Counted from the stretch's first letter, positions 1 through 10,413 are shown. The stretch: DNA of 31,914 bases from Bimuria novae-zelandiae CBS 107.79 (GCA_010015655.1 ML976800.1:67390-99303); one strand, 5' to 3'. Program-made: numbers and translations. The notes: generated by a model not told the origin, from the letters alone.

Positions 1-843
1 TTTGAAATTCCACGTTACGTATCTCGATAGCTTCGGTTATGGAACGGTATAAGCCGATATCTAATTTTGGATCATCATTTTCCATATCCATTCTTGGCGT
101 TTGCTGGGCATGTTTTGTCGAAGATGCCACGTTGGCTAAGCACAACCAGCCGAAAGAAGAGAGCCATTCGAAAGTCAATCTTGGAATTTAGAAATGAAAT
201 AACCAGGACGTGACTTCTATTTCCTGTTTAACATACATACTTTAAGCACCTTACTAGAGAAGAGCTAAAGTGCGTTATGCGAAAACGAGAGCTCGAAGCC
301 AGAAATACGATTTTTGACTTCGGAACCCAGTAATTGAATCTCAAATATCTTTCTTTAATTCTACACTTAAGGTTGCTGCAAGTGCCACTTCCCTGTAATC
401 CTAGGAAGTGTCCCTAATAATAATTCGTTTGTTTGATTTCGGAAAGAAGAACCGAGATTGGCGGTTTGCGCCTTATTAGAGGGAGGGATCGCATCCTGTG
501 AACTGGTTTCGAGATTCTATAAGCGGTAAACCGGTCTCGCTCTAATGCCTCTGACGCTGCAAGTATGGGCGCTAAGGGCGGCACCACGCCTAATGAATGC
601 CGCTGTCTGCTACTGTATGTAAGCGACAGTGACTCGTGGAAAAGGGCGCCTGACCTGGTCTATCCAAGCGCTTACAAGCGAAAGGCGTTAATCCAAAAGT
701 CAAATCTCGGTTTTGGAATCCGCATTGAAGAAACGGGTATTCGATTACTGGTTACCTTACGGATTACGGTTTCACTTTCTAGACTATTCTATGGATCTAC
801 GTGATTAACTTTGCTTATAACGTTACTTATCTTTCTAGAAGCG

Positions 844-1015
844 TGGAAATGCGGTCGTGGCGGGTGGTTTTAGTGCGAGCTGCCGGGGCGGCTCTGCATC
901 CCTTTGCAGAGCAGGTCGAAGTGGGACGCACGCTGCAGCGAGCAGAGGCAGAGTTTGAATCTAGAAATACGATTTTAGATTGTGCATTTCTGCCAGGGTT
1001 ACTGCAAGCGCCCTT
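844..1015 (+). repeat. Array module, copy 1 (odd type), split by LINE insertion
   Basis: This copy runs from the GCGGTCGTGGCGGG landmark to 'TACTGCAAGCGCCCTT', where a truncated LINE interrupts it. It resumes at about 1714 with the duplicated target and continues through 'GTAACCCACTTT' to the odd-type flank 'CTTACGATAACT' near 1770. Confidence 0.75.
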
Positions 1016-1717
<702 letters not shown>

Positions 1718-2215
1718 GCAAGCGCCCTTCCCCACAATCTCATAAACCGTAACCCACTTTCGAAGGTCATCTTACGATAACTGGTTTATGAATTCTTAGA
1801 GGTAGAATTTTGAATTTTGGTAATTGAATCTTGACTATCTTTCTTCGATTCCGAAGGTGGCCCTGCAGAAGGCCAGTAAGAATTTTAAATTTTAGAAACC
1901 AAAATTGGCGGTTTGTGCCTCGTTAGAGGAAGGGGAGTCGCATCCCGTTAACTGGTTTCGGAATTTGAGATTCCACAATCTGGAAACCAGCCTCTATCGC
2001 TCTAATGCCTGTGACGCTGCAAGTATGGGCGCCAAAGAGTGGCACCCCGCCTAATGAACGCGCTAAGCGGCTAGTGAAGATTGCAATCAACGCTAAGTGC
2101 AGAAGACTACCTAGCTTAATCCGTCCAAGCGCTTACAGGCTAACTAATTATTTCCGACAAGCCGGTTTTTGAATGCGAAAGACGTTAATTATCGATTCTC
2201 CCCACCAAAACCGGT

Positions 2216-2560
2216 TTCCGGTTCTTGCACTTCGGTTATTCTAAGCGCACGGCCGCATAGGAAGGCGCTTACTAGATAGAACTTAACGTTTGCAGGGGTG
2301 ACATCTGTGGGTTAGAATGTGGCGAAGGATGAGTTATGCCAGATGTGCCTCTACCCCAACAATATCTAACTTACGCATTTTAAAGCGTCTGCAAGATGTT
2401 TCAAAGAGCGTAGATAATGAGTAGGTAGAGAGGTACTGTACATGTGGCACATCTTGCGACATCGCCACTTTCAAAGCCACACATACCCTGTAAAGCGCTA
2501 GTGCATATCTAGTTAGCCCATTTCCGGGCGGCCGTAACCGAAGTGCAGAGACTCGTGGAG
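2216..2560. repeat. Foldback: two inverted copies of a ~180-bp repeat
   Basis: The left arm starts near 2216 ('GGTTTCCGGTTCTTGCACTTCGG') and the right arm ends near 2560 with the reverse complement ('ACCGAAGTGCAGAGACTCG'). Shared blocks between the arms include ACTAGATA, the run around GCGCTT/AGCGCT, GTGGC and the GAGCG/CATTATCTA region at the centre. The arms are diverged but colinear. The pair splits an array module: 'GATTGCAA...CTAAGTGCAGAAG' before it reappears after it. Confidence 0.65.
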
Positions 2561-2772
2561 ATTGCAACTAACGCTAACGGAGTGCAGAAGGGCGCCTAAC
2601 CTAGTCTATGTAAGCGCTTACAGGCGAAAGGCATTGATTCAAAAGTCAAATCTTGGTTTTGGAAATCCACATTAGAGAAACAAATATTGGATTACTGGTT
2701 ATGTTACGGAATACGGATTCAAGTTCTAGACTATCCTATAACTTTGCTTCTACGTATTCTTCTGGAAGCTTA

Positions 2773-3030
2773 GAAATGCGGCCGTGGCGGGTAGTTTTAG
2801 TGGAAGCTGCCGGGGCGGCTCTGCATCCCTTTGCAGAGGATATCAAACGGCAAGGGACGCTTGTAGCAGCAAGTGGCTGCAAACGCTTAAGGAACACAAT
2901 TAAGTAGAGCAGAGGTGTACTGTGCGCATGACAGAGTTTGGATCCAGAAATACGATTTTAGATTGTGCATTTCTGCCAGGATTACTGCAAGCGCCCTTTC
3001 CCTCAATCTCACAAACTGTAACCCACTTTG
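2773..3030 (+). repeat. Array module, copy 2 (even type)
   Basis: Runs from GCGGCCGTGGCGGG through 'GGGACGCTTGTAGCAGC' and 'TTTGGATCCAGAAATACG' to 'GTAACCCACTTT', then into the even-type flank 'GGTAATACACTATTCCTCACGG'. It is the closest relative of copy 4 and preserves the empty site of the hAT MITE found there. Confidence 0.8.
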
Positions 3031-3139
3031 GAAGATTGGTAATACACTATTCCTCACGGTCGTTGGTCTATAAATTCTTAAAAGTGGGATTAGTAAATAC
3101 CGGGCTTTCAGTTAATGGAAAAGAATGGACCAATTGTAC

Positions 3140-3425
3140 TAGGAAGGGAAACTTAAATTTGGATGTCAAAGTTATACTTAATATTTAAGTTTCAATTTCC
3201 GCCTTCCACAATAAAAAACAGAATTTGAATTACCACTTGTACTTACGGATCATGTTTTCACTAGGGCAGAGCAGAATAAAGGTGCGAAAACAACACGTCG
3301 AATTCAGGAACACGTTTTTGACTTTTAATAACAGCAACCCTATCCTAGAAGTGATTTCTGTTCGGCAAACGCCGCGTTCCTTACTTATTCGAAAAGATCA
3401 GCAAGGTCCTTCTCACTTAACAAAA
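3140..3425 (+). repeat. Even-type downstream segment, first copy
   Basis: About 280 bp that recur at 5905-6185: 'TTCCGCCTTCCACAATAAAAA', 'CACTAGGGCAGAGCAGAATAAAG', 'GGTGCGAAAACAACACGT' and 'AACCCTATCCTAGAAGTGATT' occur in the same order in both. It follows copies 2 and 4 but not 1 and 3. Confidence 0.8.
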
Positions 3426-3429
3426 GTGA

Positions 3430-3785
3430 CTAATTGAGTTTTAAAATCGAAAACTTTGACGTTGAATAAACCTTAAACCGATTCCTTTTCACCCAGAACA
3501 AGCCAATTATTAATTCTGGAGACGGAACCTGCATGGCTTCCACAAATTACGGCCAATTAGCCTCTCGATTGCTTTCGTTTGTGTGGTATAACGTTACTGA
3601 GCGGTATTGGTTACTACTGTACCTAAGCACGCACCAGCCCAAGGAGGAGCGCCAGCCAATAGTCAATTTTAAGATCCTAGAAACAGGGGATCGTATCCTA
3701 TTAACTGGTTCCAGAATTTGAGATTTTATAAACTGCAAACTGGGTCTATGTACCGTTGCGCCATCGCCCCCAGTCATGGTGTTGT
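3430..3785. repeat. Diverged array sequence, no gene
   Basis: This stretch contains weak matches to the array ('CTATTAACTGGTTCCAGAATTTGAGATT' resembles 1954-1975). No credible coding region was seen; the short ORFs on both strands lack recognisable features. Confidence 0.5.
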
Positions 3786-3789
3786 AGTG

Positions 3790-3930
3790 ACCGAAAACGG
3801 TTTCCGGTTCCTGCACTTTGGTTATTCTGAGGGGCCCGGAAATAGGCTAACTAAATATGCACTAGCGCTTTTTAGGGGCATGTGTGGCTTTGAAAATGGC
3901 GATGTCGCAACTATCCTCTCAGCTAGCGGC
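3790..3930 (+). repeat. ~180-bp dispersed repeat, single arm, plus orientation
   Basis: Begins 'GAAAACGGTTTCCGGTTCCTG' and continues through 'ATATGCACTAGCGCTT' and 'CATGTGTGGCTTTGAAAATGGC'. It matches the reverse complement of the right arm at 2400-2560 and of the copy at 4935-5125. Degenerates after about 3920. Confidence 0.7.
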
Positions 3931-4320
3931 GTTGACTCGAAGTATTTACTGTACAGATTGCATTTTACGTAACATGATGCGCAAGCGAACCGCTGTGCCG
4001 CTGGCAATATTGGTGCCAAGAGCGGCACCACGACTAAAGCGACAGTAACAATTGCAATTACAATAACGCTAACCGAGTGCAGAGTAGTGTCTAACCTAAT
4101 CTCTCTAAGCGCCTACAGGTCAACTGATTATTTCCAACGAGCCGGTTTTTGATTGCGAAAGGCGTTATTCCGAAATTCAAATCTTGGTTTTGGAATTCAC
4201 ATTAAAGAAAACGGATATTCGATTACTGGTTTTGTTACGGATTAGGTTTTCACCTTCTAGACTAATTTATACTGTAGACCTACGTGATTAACTTTGCCTG
4301 GTACATATCTTTCTGTAAGC

Positions 4321-4540
4321 GTGGAAGTGCGGCCGTGGCGGATGGTTTTTAAGTTGAAGGGCGTGGCACGCACGTACAGTACTGTAGCAGCCAGTACCTG
4401 CAAACGCTAAAGAATCACACGTGAGTATAGCAGAGGCATAACAGAGTTTGGATCCAGAATTGCGATTTTAAACTATGTATTTCTGCTAATTTTACGGCAA
4501 GTGCCAAGTTCCCATAATCTCACAAGCTGTAACCCACTTT
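4321..4540 (+). repeat. Array module, copy 3 (odd type)
   Basis: More diverged than copies 2 and 4 and missing the 'GAGCTGCCGGGGCGGCTCTG' stretch. It keeps 'TTTGGATCCAGAATTGCGATTTTA' and ends in 'GTAACCCACTTT'. The following 'CTTACGATAACTAGATTATGAATTCTTA' matches the odd-type flank near 1770. Confidence 0.7.
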
Positions 4541-4668
4541 CAAAAATTATCTTACGATAACTAGATTATGAATTCTTAAAAATGGAATTTTAAATTCGAA
4601 TCTTGACTATCCTTTTTTCGATTCCGCCGCTTCCTGCGATTTTAGGAAGTGTGGCCCTGCAAAAGATC

Positions 4669-4925
4669 TGTCCGATTACATGGTCCTTTGCGCTTGCAAG
4701 GTGGCTGGCGCTTTGCAGTGTCTTGGCCCCAGGCGAATTCGACCGCGCCTCTTGGACTCCCTCTTCAAACGCATCTGAACGTCTCGCTTTCGAAAACGCG
4801 TCTTTTGTCCCGCTCTCTGAACTCCCTTTCATGAGCATCGCTTTTGAGGGTGATCAAGAGACCTACTACTGCACCCTTACATGAGATACCATCCTCTCTT
4901 GCATAAGCCACCTCCCACAACGATG
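4669..4925 (-). mobile_element. Relic LTR related to the Copia element at 24-29 kb
   Basis: TGTCCGATTACATGGTCC at 4669 matches the reverse complement of the Copia LTR end, followed by a 'GTGGCTGGCGC' block. 'CACCCTTACATGAGATACC' at 4872 and 'CCACCTCCCACA' at 4908 match the middle of the same LTR. Between them lie about 150 bp not present in the intact LTRs, and about 50 bp around the TATA region are missing. It is a diverged or rearranged relic, or the LTR of a sister family. It sits between array sequences. Confidence 0.6.
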
Positions 4926-4934
4926 ATACAGTAA

Positions 4935-5125
4935 CAATATCTAACTTACGTATTTTAAAGCGTGTGCAAGATGTTTTGAAATTCGTAAGTAGGTAGAGAG
5001 GTACATGTGGCACATCTTGCGACACCGCCACTTTTAAAGCCACAAACATTCCTGCAAAACGCTAGTACATATTTAGTTAGCCCATTTCTGGGCGGCCAAG
5101 CGCTCAGAATAACCGAAGTGCAGGG
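4935..5125 (-). repeat. ~180-bp dispersed repeat, single arm, minus orientation
   Basis: Colinear with 2360-2560: 'CAATATCTAACTTACG.ATTTTAAAGCG', 'GTAGGTAGAGAGGTAC', 'ATGTGGCACATCTTGCGACA' and 'AACCGAAGTGCAG' are shared. Its reverse complement matches 3790-3930 and 6738-6930. Confidence 0.7.
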
Positions 5126-5413
5126 ACTCGTGCAACTGGCGCTAATGGAGTGCAAAAGGACGCCTAACCTAGTCTATGCAAGCGCTTACAAGCGAAAGGC
5201 TTTAGTTTAAAAGTCAAATCCCGATTTTGGAAATCCACATTAGAGAAACAGATATTTGATTACTGATTATGTTACGGATTACGGGTTTACTTTCTAGACT
5301 ATCCTATAACTTTGCTTCTACATATCTTTCTGGAAGCTTGGAAATGCGGCCGTGGCGGGTGGTTTTAGTGGGAGCTGCCGGGGCGGCTCTGTATCCCTTT
5401 GCAGTCGAAGGGC

Positions 5414-5421
5414 GTGGGACG
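5414..5421. repeat. Left 8-bp target-site duplication of MITE
   Basis: GTGGGACG, repeated exactly at 5612-5619 on the other side of the MITE. Confidence 0.9.
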
Positions 5422-5611
5422 CAGTGTGGCCAGTGGATGGAATGGATCGTTAATCCAATCCAACGCCACACAACGCAGGGATATTCAGTCCAATCAGTTC
5501 TGCCTCAGCCACAGCGGTCTAAGCGAGATTGGATTTGGATTGGACAGAATACTCCTAGATTGTGTGGCGTTGGATTGAGCTAACAATCCATTCCATCCAC
5601 CGGCCACACTG
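5422..5611. mobile_element. 190-bp hAT-type MITE
   Basis: The insert begins CAGTGTGGCC and ends GGCCACACTG. Its terminal inverted repeats match over about 52 bp with five mismatches (blocks GTGGATGGAATGGAT and CAATCCAACGCCACACAA on both arms), and weaker similarity continues to about 75 bp. It is flanked by an exact 8-bp TSD, and array copy 2 shows the empty site. A CAGTG start with an 8-bp TSD is the signature of the hAT superfamily. It has no coding capacity, so it would need a hAT transposase from elsewhere. Age is unknown. Confidence 0.92.
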
Positions 5612-5619
5612 GTGGGACG
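5612..5619. repeat. Right 8-bp target-site duplication of MITE
   Basis: GTGGGACG, identical to 5414-5421. Confidence 0.9.
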
Positions 5620-5904
5620 CTTGCAGCAGCAAGTGGCTGCAAACGCTTAAGGAACACAATTGGGTACTGTAGAGCAGAGGTGTATTGTGCACATGACAGA
5701 GTTTGGATCCAGAAATACGATTTTAGATTGTGCATTTCTGCCAGGGTTGCTGCAAGCGCCCTTTCCCACAATCTCACAAACTGTAACCCACTTTGGAAGA
5801 TTGGTAATACACTATTCCTCACGGTAGTTAGAATATAAATTCTTAAAAGTGGGATTAGTAAATGCCCAGCTTTCAGTTAATGGAAAAGAATGAATCAATT
5901 GTAC

Positions 5905-6185
5905 CAGGAAGGGAAACTTAAATTTAGATGCCAATGTTATAATTCTAACATTCAATTTTTAATTTCCGCCTTCCACAATAAAAAACAGAATTTGAATTAT
6001 CATTTGTACTTACAGGTCATGCTTTCACTAGGGCAGAGCAGAATAAAGGTGCGAAAACAACACGTTGGATTCAGGAACGCGTTTTCGACTTTCGATAACA
6101 GCAACCCTATCCTAGAAGTGATTTCTGTTCGGCCAACGCCGCGTTTCTTGCTCATTCGGAAAGATCAGCAGGGCCCTTCTTTATG
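5905..6185 (+). repeat. Even-type downstream segment, second copy
   Basis: Second copy of 3140-3425, with differences that are mostly single bases. A 132-codon ORF from 5890 to 6288 spans it, but the matching ORF in the first copy is interrupted, so conservation as a protein is not supported. Confidence 0.8.
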
Positions 6186-6189
6186 CGCT

Positions 6190-6735
6190 GAGGCTATCAT
6201 CTGGAGGGGTGAAATAAACCTTGCAAATGGCTTGAAACGTAACTATGTTAGCGGGTTCGTCCTAGGCAGGGAGTGGATGTACCCCTGACCAGTCCTTCAG
6301 GTATCCTCCGTGTACGGTTCGGTTGTGGGGCCCTAGGCGGCTCGATGTTTACGTGATTACAGTATCTTCATCTACGTCGCTGGACTCGCTCGAATCGGTT
6401 TCGTGCTGCGCGTTCTCGTGACGAAGTTCGGCAGCTTTCACAGTTTTCCTACGCGTTCGGGCCGATCGGCGCGTCGCGCGCGTCACTCTCCCCTGTCTCC
6501 ATCACGCGTCCCTCCCTTATTTGAATATTCCCTCCTCTTTCCGTTCCAAATCGCGCCTGATGAAAATCCTCCTGACCGAAATCCTCAGAGCGTTCCCCGA
6601 CGAGTATCCCGACCGGTATTCCTGCACCTTTGGCCGAAATCGGTTTCGGGTTCTATATTGGTGTAAGCGCTCTGCAAGGTTCAGCTGGGCAGGACTGCTC
6701 TTTGGCACTAAAGATTGCAGTGCTCCGACCGGTCG
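6190..6735. other. CpG-rich stretch between array and last arm; minus-strand ORF remnant
   Basis: The composition changes here to CpG-rich (GATCGGCGCGTCGCGCGCGTC near 6470). On the minus strand an open stretch of about 44 codons (6482 down to the stop at 6349-6351) has an Arg-rich start, then an acidic Ser/Asp/Glu end (ETDSSESSDVDEDTVIT). Basic-then-acidic tails occur in fungal DNA-transposon proteins, but no transposase domain is visible, so the origin is a guess. No intact gene recognised. Confidence 0.35.
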
Positions 6736-6737
6736 AC

Positions 6738-6930
6738 CGATTTCGGTTTCCGGTTCCTGCACTTCGGTTATTCTGAGCGCACGGCCGCTCAGAAAGGCGC
6801 TTACTAGATATACATTAGCGCTTTGCAGGGACATATGTGGCTGAGAAAGTGGCAATATTGTGAGCTGTGCCATGTGTTCCTATACCCGCTCATTATCTAA
6901 AGTACACATTTTGAAACATCCACAAGGTTA
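6738..6930 (+). repeat. ~180-bp dispersed repeat, last arm, plus orientation
   Basis: 'GATTTCGGTTTCCGGTTCCTG' opens the copy and 'CACTTCGGTTATTCTGAGCGC' follows at once; then 'GGCGCTTACTAGATA' and 'GTGGCTGAGAAAGTGGCAATA'. It is closest to the left arm at 2216-2395, marks the right edge of the array, and fades near 'CATTTTGAAACATCC'. Confidence 0.7.
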
Positions 6931-6939
6931 GAGCGGGTT

Positions 6940-7500
6940 GCAGCCCGGTCATCCTCAATGTTAGCAGTGGCGACATCCGGTGGCAAGTTATGATTACTTT
7001 TCTTTGAATACACTCCCATACTGCATGTAAGCATGTGTACAACTTTCTTATATACTAGAATAGGCTATGTGTCTATAACTTACTCTCGCATCTTGCTCTA
7101 TTGTTACTCCCAAGCTCTCTACAGATAGGTGTTAAACATTCTTAGCTTCAAGAATCTTAACTATCTTTGTTTTCCATAGATTCGTGCGACCGCAAGCGGA
7201 GATCTGCCATCTATGTCTTTATAGTCGTGTTCGGCACCATGACTAAGAAGAAGATTCACGACTTCTCTGATTGAACCTTGCCCGGCACCCCTCTAGCTTT
7301 GCACCAGGCGTCGTCCATTTTCGGCCATAGGAACCAAGCAACGACCACAAGGGTCCGGAAGACTCGCGGCTAGGTCTTTTTATAGATCAGGCGGTCAGGT
7401 GGCCGTGCTCGAACAGCAAGCCCCGGGGCTCCACGCACTTAGCATTGCTGTTGCCCTTCGGAGCGAACAGCTAAAGTTAGTCTTGTATTGATGGAAACTG
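6940..7500. other. Intergenic, nothing recognised
   Basis: About 560 bp with no credible ORF and no repeat matching the rest of the window. Confidence 0.4.
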
Positions 7501-7515
7501 CTTTTCACTTTTGTT

Positions 7516-7770
7516 GCTGACGTCGACTCAGAGAAAACATTCTGCGTGGACCTGACCCACAATGTTGATAGCTGTGGCTTCTGCCGGCGCGAACTTAAAG
7601 ACAATCGCTTTGTGGTGAAAGCGTGCCAATATGTTGGTCTACCGTTTCTTGGCCATTTGATCCTAACCTCTGACAGGTCTGCTGTGATGACTGTGCAATC
7701 GAGCAAGTCGACATTTCTCAGGTGCGAGAATTTGCGGCTGAACCGCATCATCATGAACAAGCAGAGATAC
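7516..7770 (+). pseudogene. Possible spliced Cys-rich (zinc-binding?) gene fragment
   Basis: An open plus-strand stretch after an in-frame TGA (7491) reads ...KTFC...VDSCGFCRRELKDNRF, with a CxxC pair at about 7570-7581. About 90 bases later CCTAACCTCTGACAG looks like a fungal branch point and 3' splice site ending at 7677. The following frame reads VCCDDCAIEQVDISQ, giving a second CxxC. The two pairs could form one zinc site if an intron of about 55-60 bp were removed. The 5' splice site is not clear-cut (GTGCCA or GTGAAA), and no start codon or upstream exon was found. A minus-strand ORF at 7395-7760 overlaps it and looks like a shadow. Function unknown. Confidence 0.3.
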
Positions 7771-7779
7771 TAAGTTAAC

Positions 7780-8280
7780 CTTCCAATGCCCAGTATATTT
7801 TGCATGCGAAACTAGCACGCTTGTGCCTGTCTACTCTTCCGAGTGCGATATTTATTTCGTGGGTGGGTTTAATAATGCTGTCGCTCTCAAATGCGGTATG
7901 TCGCCAGAAGAGCTTTGTTGAGCGCGCTAATGTGGGGTCAGGGCACGTTTTTTGTCACGATTGCACAAATAACAAATAAGGTTAAATGGTTTGTCGTTGA
8001 GCGGGGATAGTCTAAAAGGAACCACACCTGTCCGACTTGCAGAGCCGTTCTGCAGACATGCGGCACGCGATCCGTTGAGCAAATTCCCTACAAACCTAAC
8101 ATAGGTCATCCAGAGACTGTCATAACAAGAATACTCTGGAGAAAACTAGAAAAAGCTAACGCCCCTGGACGGAGGTTTCTCGAAGATGCGTCTTGGGCTC
8201 ACTAAACGACCCCACAAACTAGATACCTTCATCTGACGTTATGTGTTTCAATCTGAGCCACCTTCGATCTTTGATCTTAA
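7780..8280. other. Intergenic, nothing recognised
   Basis: No ORF longer than about 60 codons, no repeat relationship seen, no RNA gene recognised. Confidence 0.4.
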
Positions 8281-8564
8281 TGCACTTATTCGCCCCACCT
8301 TTTCTTCACTAACCCTCTCATAGCTTCCACTAATTTCACCAGAACGCATATCTCTCGCCAAAAAAAGTACACTCCCTGGGCCTCTACCAATATATTGAGC
8401 CCGTTCCCAAGCAGCTTCGCAAAATAATATGGATGGGTGAACCCATGCGCATTTGTTTTTTCCATATATTCGTATCTGATCTGCAAGGACTGATGCGGAA
8501 AGTTCCTATTCGCTGAACCTGTTTGATTTGTTCAGCATGAACGCCAATACCCTCCCAGTCTCGC

Positions 8565-8984
8565 CTACGTACTTATCAAAGCGGTTTCCAACATCATCCT
8601 TAGAGAAGGCCAAAAGCTCCACTGTGGGGTGGCGGCCGGAACCATTCCAGGCACCAGACGGGCCAACCATTCGAAGTCGGGCTCAAGACCACCGATTTGA
8701 TATAGTTTATCCACTAGCATTGTATTTGCGTTAGATAGTAAGTCGACTTTTTCTATTTCGGCTCTCATGTTGTTCAATGAGCGGTCAATACGAGAACGGG
8801 CGAACATTAAATCGTTCAATGCGCGCTCGTTGTCGAGAGGAGAAGACTCAGTATCGTTCAATAAGCTGTCGACATCATAACGGAGTTTTTCCTGGCTGAG
8901 AAGGAGAACATCGAGTCTGGCGAAGTAGTCGTAAAGCGATCGCTGGTGAGGCCGGTCCACGGGATTCCAACTTCTGGTTCTCAT
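8565..8984 (-). CDS. Hypothetical coiled-coil protein, probably decayed
   Basis: A 139-codon minus-strand ORF. Residues about 18-95 have a heptad-like pattern rich in Leu, Asp, Arg and Asn (LLLSQEKLRYDVDSLL, RSRIDRSLNNMRAEIEKVDLL), suggesting a helical coiled coil. Near residue 110 the useful frame may change: a second minus frame reads VELLAFSKDDVGNRFDKYV and stays open to a TAG near 8509. A third stretch (8486-8286, with EYMEKTNAHGF and VLVKLVEAMRGLVKKRWGE) is also open. One gene with frameshifts, or a spliced gene with introns not located, would explain this. No known domain recognised. The start ATG at 8984 is the only one available. Confidence 0.4.
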   Translation of the reverse strand: MRTRSWNPVDRPHQRSLYDYFARLDVLLLSQEKLRYDVDSLLNDTESSPLDNERALNDLMFARSRIDRSLNNMRAEIEKVDLLSNANTMLVDKLYQIGGLEPDFEWLARLVPGMVPAATPQWSFWPSLRMMLETALIST

Positions 8985-9026
8985 TTTGATTAAGATGTTA
9001 TGTTTGTGTATGTCGGATTCGCTAGC

Positions 9027-9437
9027 TTAGACGGGTATCCGCGAAAGATGCGCCCGCTGGTTCCTTATAGCGCTCACGCGAATTATTCTGGGTCCCGGCA
9101 CAACCGGCGACTTTGAAGGCGCTGAAAAAACCCAACACCTTATACTGGCGAAAGGGAAATGGCCGATTAGTGCATTGTCTTTTGCAGCATTAATCTCATC
9201 CACTCTGGATACGACCATTCAGGATGAGACTACTTTGTATGGCTCCGGTACTATCGGAGAATAGAAACGGTCTCCCCCGGACAGCCTTTTCGACTCGGCT
9301 GAAAAACACCTGATGGAAAGAAGAAAGTGAGATCTGCTGCTTCTGCTTAGCTTCTTATCAGACGGGGAATGCGATGTAGGCAGACCAAAAACGAAAATCC
9401 GGTTTTGGACGCCTACAACGCTAACGCTAGCCAACAC
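9027..9437 (-). pseudogene. Minus-strand open stretch with one internal TGA, unknown
   Basis: Two consecutive minus-strand reading frames, 9437-9219 and 9218-9027, are in the same phase and separated by a single TGA (9221-9219). Read through, the stretch is 136 codons. No domain, no coiled coil and no repeat relationship is visible. It lies upstream of, and in the same orientation as, the ORF at 8565-8984. It may be part of the same decayed gene or non-coding. Confidence 0.2.
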
Positions 9438-9540
9438 AAATCTCGGTTTTCACATTAGGACACACTCACAGACTAAATTGTCATATCCTTCCTGCATTCT
9501 CAGACTCGTATCGCAGATCGATCTGCGTATTTCGAGGGCG

Positions 9541-10413
9541 ATGATGTTACCAAAGACCTCTCTCCTGGATGCTTTCGTGAACGTTGAACCCTTCCGAGGT
9601 AGTATTCTTCGTATGCTACTTCCGTCCGAGATTTCGAGTCTGCTCGCGGCTTTGCATTGCAGCGTCTCGCATTGGGAGAACATGATGCACATGGACATCA
9701 TGTATGAGATCTTTCAAGACATTCAAGAGCTGAGGGTTATGCAGAATCTGGGTCTTACGGTGCGGGTCTTCGGTTCCGATCTCGAGACATTGGACAGAAA
9801 GATCCGAGACCCGTGGGCAATTTCAAAAGTCGAAGATCATCGCTGCCTCTACGTATTCGTGTTAATCAGCGAACAATGTTCCGATGGGTCTTCTACACTA
9901 CACAAGGATTTCCGAAGTAATTTCAGCGGGAAAAACATTGCAGAAGACGTGGATGTCCATGAGGTCCAAGAAAAGTTTCCGAATCGTGTTGCCGAGAACA
10001 TCACCATGCTGTCTAGGTGGATGCTTTGCACTCCGCACCTCACGGGGAGCTTGCCCGGCACGGTTCCAGGCTGGATACCCATATTCAATACACGTAAATG
10101 CATCGCGCTAAGGACCTATATATCAAGCTACAAAGAGTACAAAAGCAGAATACTGTACATGGATCGGGCCCTTATCTCAAGAGTTTTCGGATGCCAGCGT
10201 GATAGAGATCTTCTCGCGCGTGTTTCCGACTTGACAGCAGTTTGCTATTCATTGCAAGACGAAAAAAGCTGTAAAAGAACGATTGTTGGCCGTCTTTCGA
10301 TGAACACTATTCGCAATGTGTACATGCCTCCTGGGGAGTCGCCACAAGAAGAATACGTCGTTGTGAACACGATTCATCCCCTGAACTCTGCCATCATGTT
10401 CAGCCTGCCCTAG
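9541..10413 (+). CDS. Hypothetical fungal protein, possible F-box-like N-terminus
   Basis: A 290-aa intronless frame starting at ATG 9541; the frame extends upstream to 9478 but without an ATG. Residues about 5-45 (LLDAFVNVEPF then ILRMLLPSEISSLLAAL) form a Leu/Pro-containing helical segment reminiscent of F-box or F-box-like motifs, but too weak to assign. The rest has alternating hydrophobic segments (LGLTVRVFGSDLETLDRKI, CLYVFVLISEQC, NVYMPPG, VVVNTIHPLNSAIMF) suggesting a folded domain. It has no signal peptide, membrane helix or catalytic motif. Codon use looks normal and the frame has no stops, unlike the nearby transposons. A putative AATAAA signal lies ~100 bp after the stop. It has the look of fungal orphan families present in several copies per genome; that is an impression, not a match. 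Confidence 0.75.
   Translation: MMLPKTSLLDAFVNVEPFRGSILRMLLPSEISSLLAALHCSVSHWENMMHMDIMYEIFQDIQELRVMQNLGLTVRVFGSDLETLDRKIRDPWAISKVEDHRCLYVFVLISEQCSDGSSTLHKDFRSNFSGKNIAEDVDVHEVQEKFPNRVAENITMLSRWMLCTPHLTGSLPGTVPGWIPIFNTRKCIALRTYISSYKEYKSRILYMDRALISRVFGCQRDRDLLARVSDLTAVCYSLQDEKSCKRTIVGRLSMNTIRNVYMPPGESPQEEYVVVNTIHPLNSAIMFSLP

Larger units (their letters stand above)
5341..5794 (+). repeat. Array module, copy 4 (even type), contains hAT MITE
   Basis: Starts at GCGGCCGTGGCGGG and runs to 'GTAACCCACTTT' like copy 2, but is split at GTGGGACG by a 190-bp MITE. After the MITE it resumes with 'GGGACGCTTGCAGCAGC' exactly as expected from copy 2. Confidence 0.8.

Noticed and set aside
6301..6340. GTACGGTTCGGTTGTGGGGCCC as a possible tRNA B box or pol III element
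   Set aside because: It deviates from the GGTTCRANNCC consensus and no acceptor stem or A box could be paired with it.
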